DNA of 15,477 nucleotides from positions 1 to 15,477 of the forward strand of contig QNFJ01000025.1 of the NCBI GenBank assembly GCA_003646305.1. The letters are read 5' to 3'. Each line of letters begins with the position of its first letter. Positions within the stretch are counted from its first letter, which is position 1. Both the position numbers and the translations under genes were made by a program. Shown one piece after another: positions 1 to 7,193 of this stretch. The DNA is from Gammaproteobacteria bacterium. GTDB lineage: Bacteria; Pseudomonadota; Gammaproteobacteria; Methylococcales; UBA2780. The notes beneath the pieces were generated by a model. That model did not search any database. It had not been told where the DNA came from and worked only from the letters and a program-made list of their open reading frames with translations.

Positions 1-249
1 GATTAAGGGATATGCAGCCTTTTCTTTAAAGTATGCCAATAGAAACAATGAAACAACATGCCGTATATAACCACTGTCATACGTTGAAATAATCTTGGGG
101 TTATTCGAAAAATCACTTAGCTCGCTCAGCAAATAAGGTGCTAGCAAACTCTGATGCCCTTCGACTTTTTTAAACACATCCTCTGTTGGAGGTGAGGATA
201 TTGTTTTTAACTGATCAAAAATTTCATTAGCTGTGGTGTTTGAACTCAT
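1..249 (-). CDS. Partial CDS (5' part), probable DUF1186-type protein
   Basis: An open frame runs from an ATG at 249-247 to the window edge with no stop, giving 83 codons of the N-terminal part. The translation begins MSSNTTANEIFDQLK. Its later part has an LLAPYLLSEL segment and the stretch HVVSLFLLAYFKEKAAYPLI (residues 64-83). That last stretch resembles the 'ALYLLAQFREKRAYPLI' signature I associate with DUF1186 proteins, which are helical, HEAT-like and of unknown function. The assignment is from memory of the family and only the N-terminus is visible. The start lies 12 nt after the stop of the upstream secreted-protein gene, with a weak purine-rich stretch (AGAGCAGAG) before it, so the two are probably co-transcribed. 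No link to the hydrogenase genes is evident. Confidence 0.6.
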   Translation of the reverse strand, partial: MSSNTTANEIFDQLKTISSPPTEDVFKKVEGHQSLLAPYLLSELSDFSNNPKIISTYDSGYIRHVVSLFLLAYFKEKAAYPLI

Positions 250-261
250 ACTCTGCTCTGG

Positions 262-675
262 TTAAGTTGATTCATCATCACATATGTGACTAAAACGTAA
301 ACGTGAAATAAAATAACGCCTGATTATTATTTGTAAATTCGTAGTGGGCTCAGTAACTTTTTGATTGCACCATCTGTAATTTAAAAGGTCTGTTGCTTTT
401 TGCACCTCAAGAGAAAAACCCATTGCTATATTTTGAGCCGAATTTCGCTGGTTATTAGCACACAAATGTAGGATCTTTTTATTCAGCCTCAAGCCTTTTT
501 GTTCTGCAGCCTTAAGTACGCTTTGATCTAACGCATTAGAGCAACTCTTTGCTCGCTCTACAACCGTACCAGATGAAGCTCCAGCAGACTGAATTGACTC
601 AATCTGGCCACTTGATATACCAGATACAGCCATCAAAATAAGGACTAGGAAAAACGTTAATTTCATCTTCATCAT
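262..675 (-). CDS. Small secreted protein of unknown function
   Basis: A 137-residue protein I do not recognise. The N-terminus (MMKMKLTFFLVLILMAVSGISSG) is a typical Sec signal peptide: short basic start, hydrophobic core at about residues 6-18 and small residues near 19-23. There is no cysteine placed for a lipobox. The mature part, about 114 residues, is polar and has four cysteines near residues 45, 72, 103 and 132, which could form disulfides in the periplasm. Three Met codons (1, 2 and 4) could start the protein, and no clear Shine-Dalgarno sequence separates them. The gene follows the hupC terminator by only 16 nt, so its promoter must overlap the end of hupC or it depends on read-through. 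It probably shares a transcript with the gene downstream of it. Confidence 0.6.
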   Translation of the reverse strand: MMKMKLTFFLVLILMAVSGISSGQIESIQSAGASSGTVVERAKSCSNALDQSVLKAAEQKGLRLNKKILHLCANNQRNSAQNIAMGFSLEVQKATDLLNYRWCNQKVTEPTTNLQIIIRRYFISRLRFSHICDDEST

Positions 676-691
676 AAAAAAGTTTAACTCA

Positions 692-720
692 AAAAAAACG
701 GCCTATATGGCCGTTTTTTT
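692..720 (-). terminator. Intrinsic terminator after hupSLC
   Basis: A perfect inverted repeat has a 12-nt arm at 692-703 (A7 then CGGCC), a 5-nt loop TATAT, and the matching arm GGCCG then T7 at 709-720. It is followed in the minus-strand direction by a run of U. It lies 32 nt past the hupC stop and is well placed to end the hupSLC transcript. The A-tract and T-tract on both sides make it potentially bidirectional, but no plus-strand gene enters it here. Confidence 0.9.
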
Positions 721-752
721 ATCTGTGGTACAGGCAGTATCTATATAACTAT

Positions 753-1463
753 TTAATGTCCATCATCGATATTACGTTTATCTTTAAACGTACGCCAGCC
801 GCTAATCATCGTGCTCACCAGACTTTGACGGGACATTATGTCTTCACGTATAGCAACATAGACATGCATTATCATAAATAAGATGAGCACCCACATCATT
901 AAATGATGAAACGTATGCACATCTTGGCTTTGTCCAAATAATGGAATAATCCAACCACTAAAATACGTATATTGCCAGCTATCGTAACCTGCACCTTCAC
1001 CATATAAAGCTAGCCCTGTGAATATCATAAAAACTGTCCCCCATACGAACATGATATGCATAAAAATAACAGCCATTGGATTGTGACCTGTATATTTCCT
1101 AGGCTCTTTAGTTAAAAACGAATACCACAACGCCTCATGTAAAACACCATCCCAAAACTCCCCACTAAAAATTGGCGGCAAGAATATTTGGCGTGAATGA
1201 GAATTCCCGACAAAAGCCCAGTAGATTCGCCCCAAGAACCCAATAATGAAAATATAGGCCGCCGCAAAATGAGCAAAACGAATATACCCCATTAAAAAGT
1301 TATCGCTGGCTTCTCCAGGCATTGTCGGCAAAGGTGAGCCAATCAAATACCCACTGATACACAAGACAATAATGGCTAACGCATTTGTCCAATGCCATAT
1401 ACGAACCGGCGCTTCATACACATAAACAGCTGGTTCACTGTGAGATTTAGTAGAAGTTGACAT
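753..1463 (-). CDS. hupC: Ni,Fe-hydrogenase b-type cytochrome subunit
   Basis: This is the membrane di-haem cytochrome b (HupC/HyaC/CybH family) that anchors the HupSL dimer on the periplasmic side and passes electrons from H2 to quinone. At 236 residues it has the usual length. Four hydrophobic helices are visible, at about residues 22-44, 62-85, 128-152 and 186-206. Histidines in the expected helix positions include H24 in RIWHW, H65 in RFAHF, H186/H187 in FHHLMMW and H200 in MHVYVAIRED; these are candidate haem ligands by family analogy. It starts 14 nt after the hupL stop, with GGAGG spaced well ahead of the ATG. It is the last gene of the structural operon and is followed directly by a terminator. 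Confidence 0.95.
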   Translation of the reverse strand: MSTSTKSHSEPAVYVYEAPVRIWHWTNALAIIVLCISGYLIGSPLPTMPGEASDNFLMGYIRFAHFAAAYIFIIGFLGRIYWAFVGNSHSRQIFLPPIFSGEFWDGVLHEALWYSFLTKEPRKYTGHNPMAVIFMHIMFVWGTVFMIFTGLALYGEGAGYDSWQYTYFSGWIIPLFGQSQDVHTFHHLMMWVLILFMIMHVYVAIREDIMSRQSLVSTMISGWRTFKDKRNIDDGH

Positions 1464-1477
1464 AACAATGCCTCCGG

Positions 1478-3283
1478 TTACGAACCAATAGGCCCAGTTG
1501 TGACTGTTATCAGTTCTTCACCTTCTTCAGTCATCACATGTGTTGAACACGCTAAACAAGGGTCAAAACTATGGAGAGTACGCAAAATTTCAACCGGCTC
1601 ATGTGGCACTTCAACCTTAGTATTCATCATCGACGCTTCAAACGCACCAATATTACCGGCTTCATCACGAGGTGACCCATTCCAAGTGGTTGGAACAACA
1701 CACTGATAGTTCTCAATTTTGGTATCTTTGATTTTAATCCAATGAGCTAAAGCACCACGAGGAGCTTCAGTAAAACCAACACCTTTAGCTTCTTTTGGCC
1801 AATCTTTAGGGTCCCACATCTCACCACCGTGAGTGCTTGAATCGCCATTTTTGATATTAGCCATCAACTTATCAAAGAAGTAGATCTGCTTATCAGCCGC
1901 CCATTGCGCTTCAAGTGCGCGTGCTGCAGTACGTCCTAAAGTTGAAAACAATGCAGTGACAGGAACATCTAAAGTCTTAAGAACATAAGTTAGTTGATCC
2001 GTTATTTCTTTATCACCCTTCGCATAACCTATGACATAACGCGCCAATGGCCCAACTTCCATCGCATGTCCACGCCAACGTGGTGCCTTAATCCAAGAAT
2101 AACTAGCATTTTCATCAAGTTCTTCAATATTATGTTTAGAACCTTTAGCTGTACTGACATCAAAATCAGGCTCGGTAATGCCATCCCAAGGATGAAGCCC
2201 CTTAACACCATCAGGATATTTATACCAAGAATGAGGTACTTGCTCCTGAATTTGCTCTGGATCAGTCAAGTCAATCTCATGCACCTCTTTTAAATTGCCA
2301 TTAATAATAGCGCCTCTAGGCATCATGAGGTTTTCAGTTGAATAGTCATTGGCCTTATCTGGAATATCACCATAAGACATGACATTTTGACTTGATAGGC
2401 CGCCACCATATAACCAGCCTTTATAGAACTGACCAACCGCCAATATATCGGGGATATAGACATTATCAATAAAGGTTTTAGTTTGTGTAAGGATCTCTTT
2501 AACCTGGTTGAGGTTAACCATATTAAGGCCACCAACACCACCCGTTCCATCCATATTTATCGGACATGGCACACCGCCAACAGTCCAGTTAGGATGCGTA
2601 TCTTTACCACCAAAAATGGTACGGGTTTTCATGATTTCTTTTTGGAAATCCAATGCTTCAAGGTAATGTGTAACAGCCATTAAATCAGCTTCAGGTGGAA
2701 GCAAATAAGCAGGATTAGTCCAATAACCATTTTTAAAAGGACCTAACTGACCTGACTCAACAAATTTCTTTAAGCGGTTTTGCACATCACGAAAATAACC
2801 CGGTGAAGAGTTAGGGTGATGTGGAGATACCGACTGCTGCAGAGCAGATGTTGCTTTGGGATCAGCCTTAAGTGCATTAACTGGATTCACCCAATCAAGC
2901 GCATGTAAATGATAAAAATGCACTAAATGATCATGAACCTGTAAAGACAATTGCATGATATTTCGAATGCTATTGGCATTTTCAGGAATATTAATTCCTA
3001 ATGCATTTTCTACTGATCGAACTGATGTTAATGCATGTGTACCCGTGCAAACACCACAAATACGTTGCACAAAAGCCCATGCATCACGTGGATCGCGGCC
3101 TTTAAGAATAACCTCTAGCCCACGCCAAATAGTGCCGGATGAAACGGCATTAGTAATAATATTTTCTGAATTGATATTCACTTCAGCTCGCATGTGACCT
3201 TCAATCCTTGTGACAGGGTCTACAACATGACGAGTACCTGAGTTATCTAAAGTGTACCCATTAGGTGTTTTAATAACGCTCAT
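1478..3283 (-). CDS. hupL: [NiFe] hydrogenase large subunit, precursor
   Basis: This is the catalytic subunit that binds the NiFe(CN)2CO centre and splits H2. It has 601 residues, normal for group 1. The active-site cysteines are C76 and C79 (RICGVC) and C576 and C579 (DPCLACSTH). E28 in RIEGH, D118, P508 and R509 (APRG) and D574 are also in place. All these fall at the numbers I know for E. coli Hyd-1, which supports both the start codon and the Hyd-1-like subtype. Processing by HupD is expected after H582, removing a 19-residue tail (VMTEEGEEL...GPIGS). The protein has no export signal of its own and should travel with HupS through Tat. The start overlaps the hupS stop by one base (TAATG), with AGGAGAT upstream. 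Confidence 0.98.
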   Translation of the reverse strand: MSVIKTPNGYTLDNSGTRHVVDPVTRIEGHMRAEVNINSENIITNAVSSGTIWRGLEVILKGRDPRDAWAFVQRICGVCTGTHALTSVRSVENALGINIPENANSIRNIMQLSLQVHDHLVHFYHLHALDWVNPVNALKADPKATSALQQSVSPHHPNSSPGYFRDVQNRLKKFVESGQLGPFKNGYWTNPAYLLPPEADLMAVTHYLEALDFQKEIMKTRTIFGGKDTHPNWTVGGVPCPINMDGTGGVGGLNMVNLNQVKEILTQTKTFIDNVYIPDILAVGQFYKGWLYGGGLSSQNVMSYGDIPDKANDYSTENLMMPRGAIINGNLKEVHEIDLTDPEQIQEQVPHSWYKYPDGVKGLHPWDGITEPDFDVSTAKGSKHNIEELDENASYSWIKAPRWRGHAMEVGPLARYVIGYAKGDKEITDQLTYVLKTLDVPVTALFSTLGRTAARALEAQWAADKQIYFFDKLMANIKNGDSSTHGGEMWDPKDWPKEAKGVGFTEAPRGALAHWIKIKDTKIENYQCVVPTTWNGSPRDEAGNIGAFEASMMNTKVEVPHEPVEILRTLHSFDPCLACSTHVMTEEGEELITVTTGPIGS

Positions 3284-4374
3284 TATTCTTGATCTCCTTT
3301 ACTCTGTGTACGTTTCAATGCCGATACAGCAGCATGTACCGCGACTGCTCCACCTACAACGGTGGCAGCTGCAATGCCGACTTCATCTGCATTTTCTTCA
3401 ACACCAAATTGATGAATACTTGTTAATCGGTTGTAGAAACCACCTTTGTCCCAGAAACCATCTTCAGAACAGCCAATACAAGGATGACCCGCTTGAATTG
3501 GGAATGAAAGACCGCCATTCCAGCGAATAGTAGAACAAGCATTATAGGTAGTTGGCCCCTTACAACCCATTTTATATAGGCAGTACCCTTTTCTTGCTGC
3601 TTCATCATCCCATTTCTCAACAAATTGGCCTGCATCAAAATGTGAACGGCGATAACACTTATCATGAATACGTTGACTATAAAACATTTTCGGACGCCCT
3701 TGCCTATCAAGAGAAGGAAGTCTTTCAAATGTCAAAATATAAGTAATGACCGCTGTCATTACCTCAGCAATCGGCGGGCAACCTGGCACTTTAATAATAG
3801 GTGCATTACCTAAGTCTGGCACCTTATGAATGGGGGTTGCACCCGTTGGATTTGGTGAGGCTGCTTGTACACAGCCCCAAGATGCACACGAACCCCATGA
3901 AATAATTGCTTTCGCATGTTTAGCCGCGTGACGCAGTTGTTCGGTATATGGCTTACCAGCAATAATGCAAGACATACCACCCGTATGCTCTTGCTCAAGG
4001 CCTGGGTTACCCTCACACGCTAGAATATAGTTACCACTATACTTCTCGATTGTTTCTTCAATAATCGCTTCAGCTTGATGTCCGGCCGCTGCCATAATCG
4101 TATCGTCATAATCCAGCGAAATCATGGAAAGAATAACGTCTTTAGCTAATGGGTGAGCAGAACGGATAAAAGATTCAGAGCAACAGGTACACTCTAGACC
4201 ATGTAGCCAAAGCACTGGAATACGTGGCTTAGTTTCCATTGCATGAGCTATTTTCCCTGCATACGCAGGACTCAAACCCATTGCAGCCGCTGTTAACCCA
4301 CAAAACTTCAGAAAGCTTCGGCGGGTAATACCCTGCCTACGCATTACGTCATAAAATGTCTCTACCATTGCCAT
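3283..4374 (-). CDS. hupS: [NiFe] hydrogenase small subunit, O2-tolerant type, Tat-exported
   Basis: This is the electron-transfer subunit with three FeS clusters, 363 residues long. The N-terminus has the Tat motif TRRSFLK (17-23), and the mature protein probably starts near M46. The proximal cluster site reads ECTCC (C62, C64, C65), GSCASWGC (C163, C168) and GCPP (C199). C64 and C168 are the two extra cysteines that mark the [4Fe-3S] cluster of O2-tolerant enzymes. Distal ligands are H237, C240, C265 and C271; medial ligands are C280, C299 and C302. A C-terminal helix at about 331-354 is the membrane anchor. It is the first gene of the operon, with AGGGGA upstream of the ATG; a second ATG two codons in is an alternative start. 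Transcription comes from the divergent region 4375-4594. Confidence 0.98.
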   Translation of the reverse strand: MAMVETFYDVMRRQGITRRSFLKFCGLTAAAMGLSPAYAGKIAHAMETKPRIPVLWLHGLECTCCSESFIRSAHPLAKDVILSMISLDYDDTIMAAAGHQAEAIIEETIEKYSGNYILACEGNPGLEQEHTGGMSCIIAGKPYTEQLRHAAKHAKAIISWGSCASWGCVQAASPNPTGATPIHKVPDLGNAPIIKVPGCPPIAEVMTAVITYILTFERLPSLDRQGRPKMFYSQRIHDKCYRRSHFDAGQFVEKWDDEAARKGYCLYKMGCKGPTTYNACSTIRWNGGLSFPIQAGHPCIGCSEDGFWDKGGFYNRLTSIHQFGVEENADEVGIAAATVVGGAVAVHAAVSALKRTQSKGDQE

Positions 4375-4594
4375 CGCCTTATCCCCTTTCCATATTTATA
4401 AGTGTTTTTCTATCAATAAAACATACACTCTTTATTCCCAAAGACAAAGACTATTTTGCCCGCTCCTTTTGTTATTTAATATGGATAGAGCATTTAGTTA
4501 TATGCCGCTATTTTTTTGCAAAGTACGTATACATTTTTGTCGTTTAGTGCAATTATTCTTTCCAAATCTAAACATTACTTAAGACATAAAAATA
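4375..4594. promoter_or_regulatory. Divergent promoter region between hupS and hupD
   Basis: This 220-nt AT-rich spacer separates the two divergent operons, so both promoters and any regulator sites should lie here. I see no exact GG-N10-GC (-24/-12) element on either strand and no TTG-N5-CAA site of the kind described for Rhodobacter HupR. I also see no FNR-type TTGAT-N4-ATCAA box. Weak landmarks are a TTTGCAAA palindrome at 4515-4522 and the adjacent GTACGTATAC at 4523-4532. On the minus strand TTGATA and TATAAA lie near hupS but are not properly spaced as a -35/-10 pair. A short plus-strand frame in this region has no coding character. Confidence 0.7.
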
Positions 4595-5287
4595 ATGAAA
4601 AAAACTCTCATCTTAGGCATCGGCAATATTTTATGGGCTGATGAAGGTTTTGGTGTACGGACTGTTGAACACCTTAATAAAACTCATCAATTCGATGAAA
4701 ATGTAACGCTGATGGATGGCGGGACACAAGGCATTTATTTAGTCCAATACGTTGAAGAAGCTGATATTTTAGTTGTTTTCGACGCCATTGATTATGGTCT
4801 TGAACCTGGTGAAATGAAGCTAATTGAAGGTGATAACGTACCAAAATATATGGGTGCTAAAAAAATGAGCCTCCACCAAACTGGCTTCCAAGAAGTATTA
4901 ATGATGGCTGACATGTTAGAACACTATCCAAGCCACCTCTTACTTGTCGGCGTTCAGCCTGTTGAACTTGAAGACTTCGGCGGCAGTTTAAGAGAAAAAA
5001 CACAGCAACAAATTGAGCCGGCTATTAACGCTGCGCTTGACTGGTTAAAGCAATTTGATATCCATGCAACAAAAAGATTAGAAACAATTGCGCAAGAAGA
5101 CTCCCTATCTGGACATGAAGTGAGTATGGATAATTACGAAAACAATCGCCCGTCAGCCGAATTAGCCAGCCGAACCGGCGACGACCGGGTTATTCATTCA
5201 AAAGCTTTCCATATTGAATACAAACCCTACCCGCTTGAACAAGAAGACACTATCAGCTGTGACGTCGACCACCGAGGCAAATACTAA
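4595..5287 (+). CDS. hupD: HupL C-terminal maturation endopeptidase
   Basis: A hydrogenase maturation protease (HybD/HyaD/HupD family, peptidase M52) that removes the HupL tail after nickel insertion, in the cytoplasm. The N-terminus shows LILGIGNILWADEGFGVR. The three nickel-sensing residues of the family are E17, D63 (VFDAID) and H94 (SLHQTG). It has 230 residues, against about 160 for HybD/HycI and about 200 for HyaD and rhizobial HupD. The extra length is a polar C-terminal tail; the segment near 183-200 (YENNRPSAELASRTGDDR) looks like the usual HupD end, leaving about 30 added residues. It is the first gene of the plus-strand operon. No strong Shine-Dalgarno sequence precedes the ATG; a weak AAGA is the best candidate. 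Confidence 0.95.
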   Translation: MKKTLILGIGNILWADEGFGVRTVEHLNKTHQFDENVTLMDGGTQGIYLVQYVEEADILVVFDAIDYGLEPGEMKLIEGDNVPKYMGAKKMSLHQTGFQEVLMMADMLEHYPSHLLLVGVQPVELEDFGGSLREKTQQQIEPAINAALDWLKQFDIHATKRLETIAQEDSLSGHEVSMDNYENNRPSAELASRTGDDRVIHSKAFHIEYKPYPLEQEDTISCDVDHRGKY

Positions 5288-5288
5288 T

Positions 5289-5648
5289 ATGTGTATTGGA
5301 CTTCCTATGCAAATAATGGAAACCGGGTTTGGTTACGCAAAGTGTGAAGGTATGGGTCAAAAAAGAACAGTCGACACGTTACTCATTGGCGAACAACCTG
5401 TTGGAACATGGGTACTGATCTTTCTTGAAAGCGCCAGAGAGGTGCTCACTCCCGAGGATGCAAAAAAAATAACCGATGCTGTCACCGCCGTTGATTTAAT
5501 AATGAGCGAGAATGGGCAATTAGCCACGCAAGGTATGGAAGAAAATGCCATAGACGCCTTGTTTGCCGACCTGATTGGCCGAGAACCACCAAAACCCCCT
5601 TCACTTATCGCGTTTGAAGAAAACCAACGTAAACTTAACGGAGAGTAA
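5289..5648 (+). CDS. hupF: Hydrogenase-specific HypC-family chaperone
   Basis: A 119-residue HypC/HybG/HupF family protein. The ATG at 5289 is chosen over an upstream in-frame ATG at 5214 because it gives the essential N-terminal M-C-x-G (MCIGLP), in which Cys2 becomes available after Met removal. HupF is known in Rhizobium to protect HupL during maturation in oxygen and to take part in cofactor delivery. It differs from the second HypC of this window (14098): the later V-H-V-G-F-A block is here I-F-L-E-S-A, so the conserved histidine is missing. It also has an extra charged C-terminal segment ending near FEENQRKLNGE. One base separates it from hupD. Confidence 0.92.
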   Translation: MCIGLPMQIMETGFGYAKCEGMGQKRTVDTLLIGEQPVGTWVLIFLESAREVLTPEDAKKITDAVTAVDLIMSENGQLATQGMEENAIDALFADLIGREPPKPPSLIAFEENQRKLNGE

Positions 5649-5649
5649 T

Positions 5650-6081
5650 ATGCCATCCCCTTTGATCGACAGTATGATCGAACAATACAACTACCCTGTT
5701 CTTAATGAAACATCCATTGATGAGTTCATTAACGCTCAACAAGAATCAGTTTTGTTTTTCACAGAAAACCCAACACGCTTTCCTGAAAGTGATGATGTTG
5801 CAATGATTCTGCCTGAGCTTGTTTCTGAGTATGGAAACCGTTTTGCTGCCGCTGTAATCGATCAAAAGTCACAGCGCAAGCTGCAAGGTCGCTTCGGCTT
5901 TAGAGAGTGGCCAACATTGGTTTTTCTTCGTAAGGGCGAGTATTTAGGCCATATCAGCCGTGTTCAAGATTGGAACGATTACATTCTAGAAATTAACAAG
6001 CTACTCACATCTGCTCCTAAGCCTACACCAGGTATTGGCATTCCCGTTGTACAAGCATCATCTGGCTCAGGCCGCAGCTAA
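5650..6081 (+). CDS. hupG: HyaE/HupG family maturation factor, thioredoxin fold without CxxC
   Basis: A 143-residue protein of the HupG/HyaE family, which assists maturation and Tat export control of the small subunit. The pattern is thioredoxin-like: a beta strand SVLFFTENP (33-41) where thioredoxins carry the CxxC, then RFGFREWPTLVFLRKGEYLG (81-100) with the cis-proline P88. No CxxC is present, so a redox role is unlikely and a chaperone role is more plausible. The ATG at 5650 has GGAGAG upstream and lies one base after the hupF stop; the longer frame from 5575 would overlap hupF heavily and is rejected. The C-terminus is low-complexity (ASSGSGRS). Confidence 0.9.
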   Translation: MPSPLIDSMIEQYNYPVLNETSIDEFINAQQESVLFFTENPTRFPESDDVAMILPELVSEYGNRFAAAVIDQKSQRKLQGRFGFREWPTLVFLRKGEYLGHISRVQDWNDYILEINKLLTSAPKPTPGIGIPVVQASSGSGRS

Positions 6082-6102
6082 CTTCACCTTAGGAACATAT
6101 TA

Positions 6103-6963
6103 ATGAAAAAAATACATATCCCTGTCACTGTAGTTGGCCGAGGCTCTCAACCTGCTGATGAAGATGGCGCCGAAATGACTTTTATGGCGATGCCATCTGG
6201 CATGACGACATTTGCTGCTCCAATTATTCCTGAGCCAGAAGAAACAGTTGGCATGGAAAAAGCCATTGCCCTTGCTGAAGATATTCATCAGGCACTAAAT
6301 AATCAGACGGCTGATAAAAAAGCCATCGTATTTGAACTTGATTCACTAGACCAAAACAATAAAATGTTTATGGACCAGCTGCTGGGTGACGGCGAAGTAA
6401 GTGCCCAATGTGGTGGCGATATCAATGCTGAAATTCAAGAGTCGGTACTAGCCGGTTTATGGCGCGTGCATTATTTGGATAACAATAAAAATATTATCCG
6501 AGACACGATGGAAGTAGCGGCTATCCCTGGCATTATTAGCGAAATGACCTTCCAAAACGCTCAAGAAAACTTAGATGTTGATGCTTTAAACATCCCTGAC
6601 ACTGTCTACAATGCTCCGCCATTACTGGTTGAAATTAGCGATAAACTGCCCAATTACAAGTCCGGTGACGAGCCTCACGTCATTAACCTTTCATTGCTCC
6701 CTCATACCGAAGGAGATATTGAATTCCTATCCGATAGCTTAGGCATTGGGCCGACGGTCATTCTTTCTAGGGGTTACGGTAATTGCCGAATTAGCAGTAC
6801 CGGTACAAAAAATGTTTGGTGGGTGCAGTATTTCAACTCTCAAGACACCTTAATTTTGAACACCATCGAAATAAGTAAAGTACCTGAAGTTGCCATTGCG
6901 TCAAACGAGGACCTCGAAGACAGCGCTGAACGGTTAAACGAAATTCTCAGTTTATACCGCTAG
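6103..6963 (+). CDS. hupH: HupH/HyaF family hydrogenase maturation protein
   Basis: A 286-residue cytoplasmic protein of the HupH/HyaF family, needed for maturation of group 1 uptake hydrogenases, with a role tied to the small subunit. The hallmark C-terminal block ILSRGYGNCR (220-229) followed by NVWWVQYFNSQ (237-247) is clear. A second, weaker copy of this module can be read earlier: LLGDGEVSAQCGG (93-105) and LWRVHYLDNN (119-128). The gap-free stretch Y124-P142 matches Y243-P261, and each copy has one cysteine (C103, C228), so the protein appears to be a degenerate internal duplication. A good AGGAA precedes the ATG, 21 nt after hupG. Confidence 0.94.
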   Translation: MKKIHIPVTVVGRGSQPADEDGAEMTFMAMPSGMTTFAAPIIPEPEETVGMEKAIALAEDIHQALNNQTADKKAIVFELDSLDQNNKMFMDQLLGDGEVSAQCGGDINAEIQESVLAGLWRVHYLDNNKNIIRDTMEVAAIPGIISEMTFQNAQENLDVDALNIPDTVYNAPPLLVEISDKLPNYKSGDEPHVINLSLLPHTEGDIEFLSDSLGIGPTVILSRGYGNCRISSTGTKNVWWVQYFNSQDTLILNTIEISKVPEVAIASNEDLEDSAERLNEILSLYR

Positions 6964-6974
6964 GAAAAAGAATA

Positions 6975-7193
6975 ATGGATGACGCAATACTACCCGGATC
7001 TTTTGGCGGCGATACCAACAAAATAGACAACGATACAAAGCTTGAGTGCAAGATTTGCTGGTATGTGTACGATCCTGAGAAAGGTGATGATTATTGGCAA
7101 ATTGAACCAGGCACACCTTTCTCTGAACTGCCTGAACACTGGACCTGCCCTGAATGTGACGGCAAAAGTGTCGACTTTATGGTGATTCTTTAA
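6975..7193 (+). CDS. hupI: Rubredoxin of hydrogenase maturation
   Basis: A 72-residue rubredoxin. The single-iron site is C25-x2-C28 and C58-x2-C61 (CKICW and CPEC), with the usual YVYDPEKGD and TPFSELPEHWTCP spacing. About 20 residues precede the first cysteine, more than in free-living rubredoxins, as is common for HupI. HupI supports hydrogenase activity under oxygen, probably by supplying or removing electrons during assembly of the HupS clusters. It has AGGAAAA ahead of the ATG and sits 11 nt after hupH. Its stop shares a base with the hupJ start (TAATG). Confidence 0.96.
   Translation: MDDAILPGSFGGDTNKIDNDTKLECKICWYVYDPEKGDDYWQIEPGTPFSELPEHWTCPECDGKSVDFMVIL

Noticed and set aside
1500..3530. 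Several plus-strand frames of 60-100 residues opposite hupL and hupS
   Set aside because: They are shadows of strongly supported minus-strand genes and lack starts with ribosome sites or family features.
4356..4547. 63-residue plus-strand frame in the divergent spacer
   Set aside because: It is AT-rich, hydrophobic by composition, starts inside hupS and has no ribosome site; it is not considered a gene.
4546..4567. Minus-strand TTTGGAAAGAATAATTGCACT, resembling a sigma54 -24/-12 promoter toward hupS
   Set aside because: There are 11 nt between GG and GC instead of the required 10, the flanking consensus is poor, and it lies far from hupS. It is not reported as a promoter.
5214..5288. In-frame upstream ATG extending hupF by 25 residues
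   Set aside because: It lies inside hupD and would remove the N-terminal M-C-x-G that the family needs; the ATG at 5289 is the right start.
5575..5649. In-frame upstream ATG extending hupG
   Set aside because: It overlaps the 3' end of hupF by 74 nt; the ATG at 5650 has a good GGAGAG and fits the family start.
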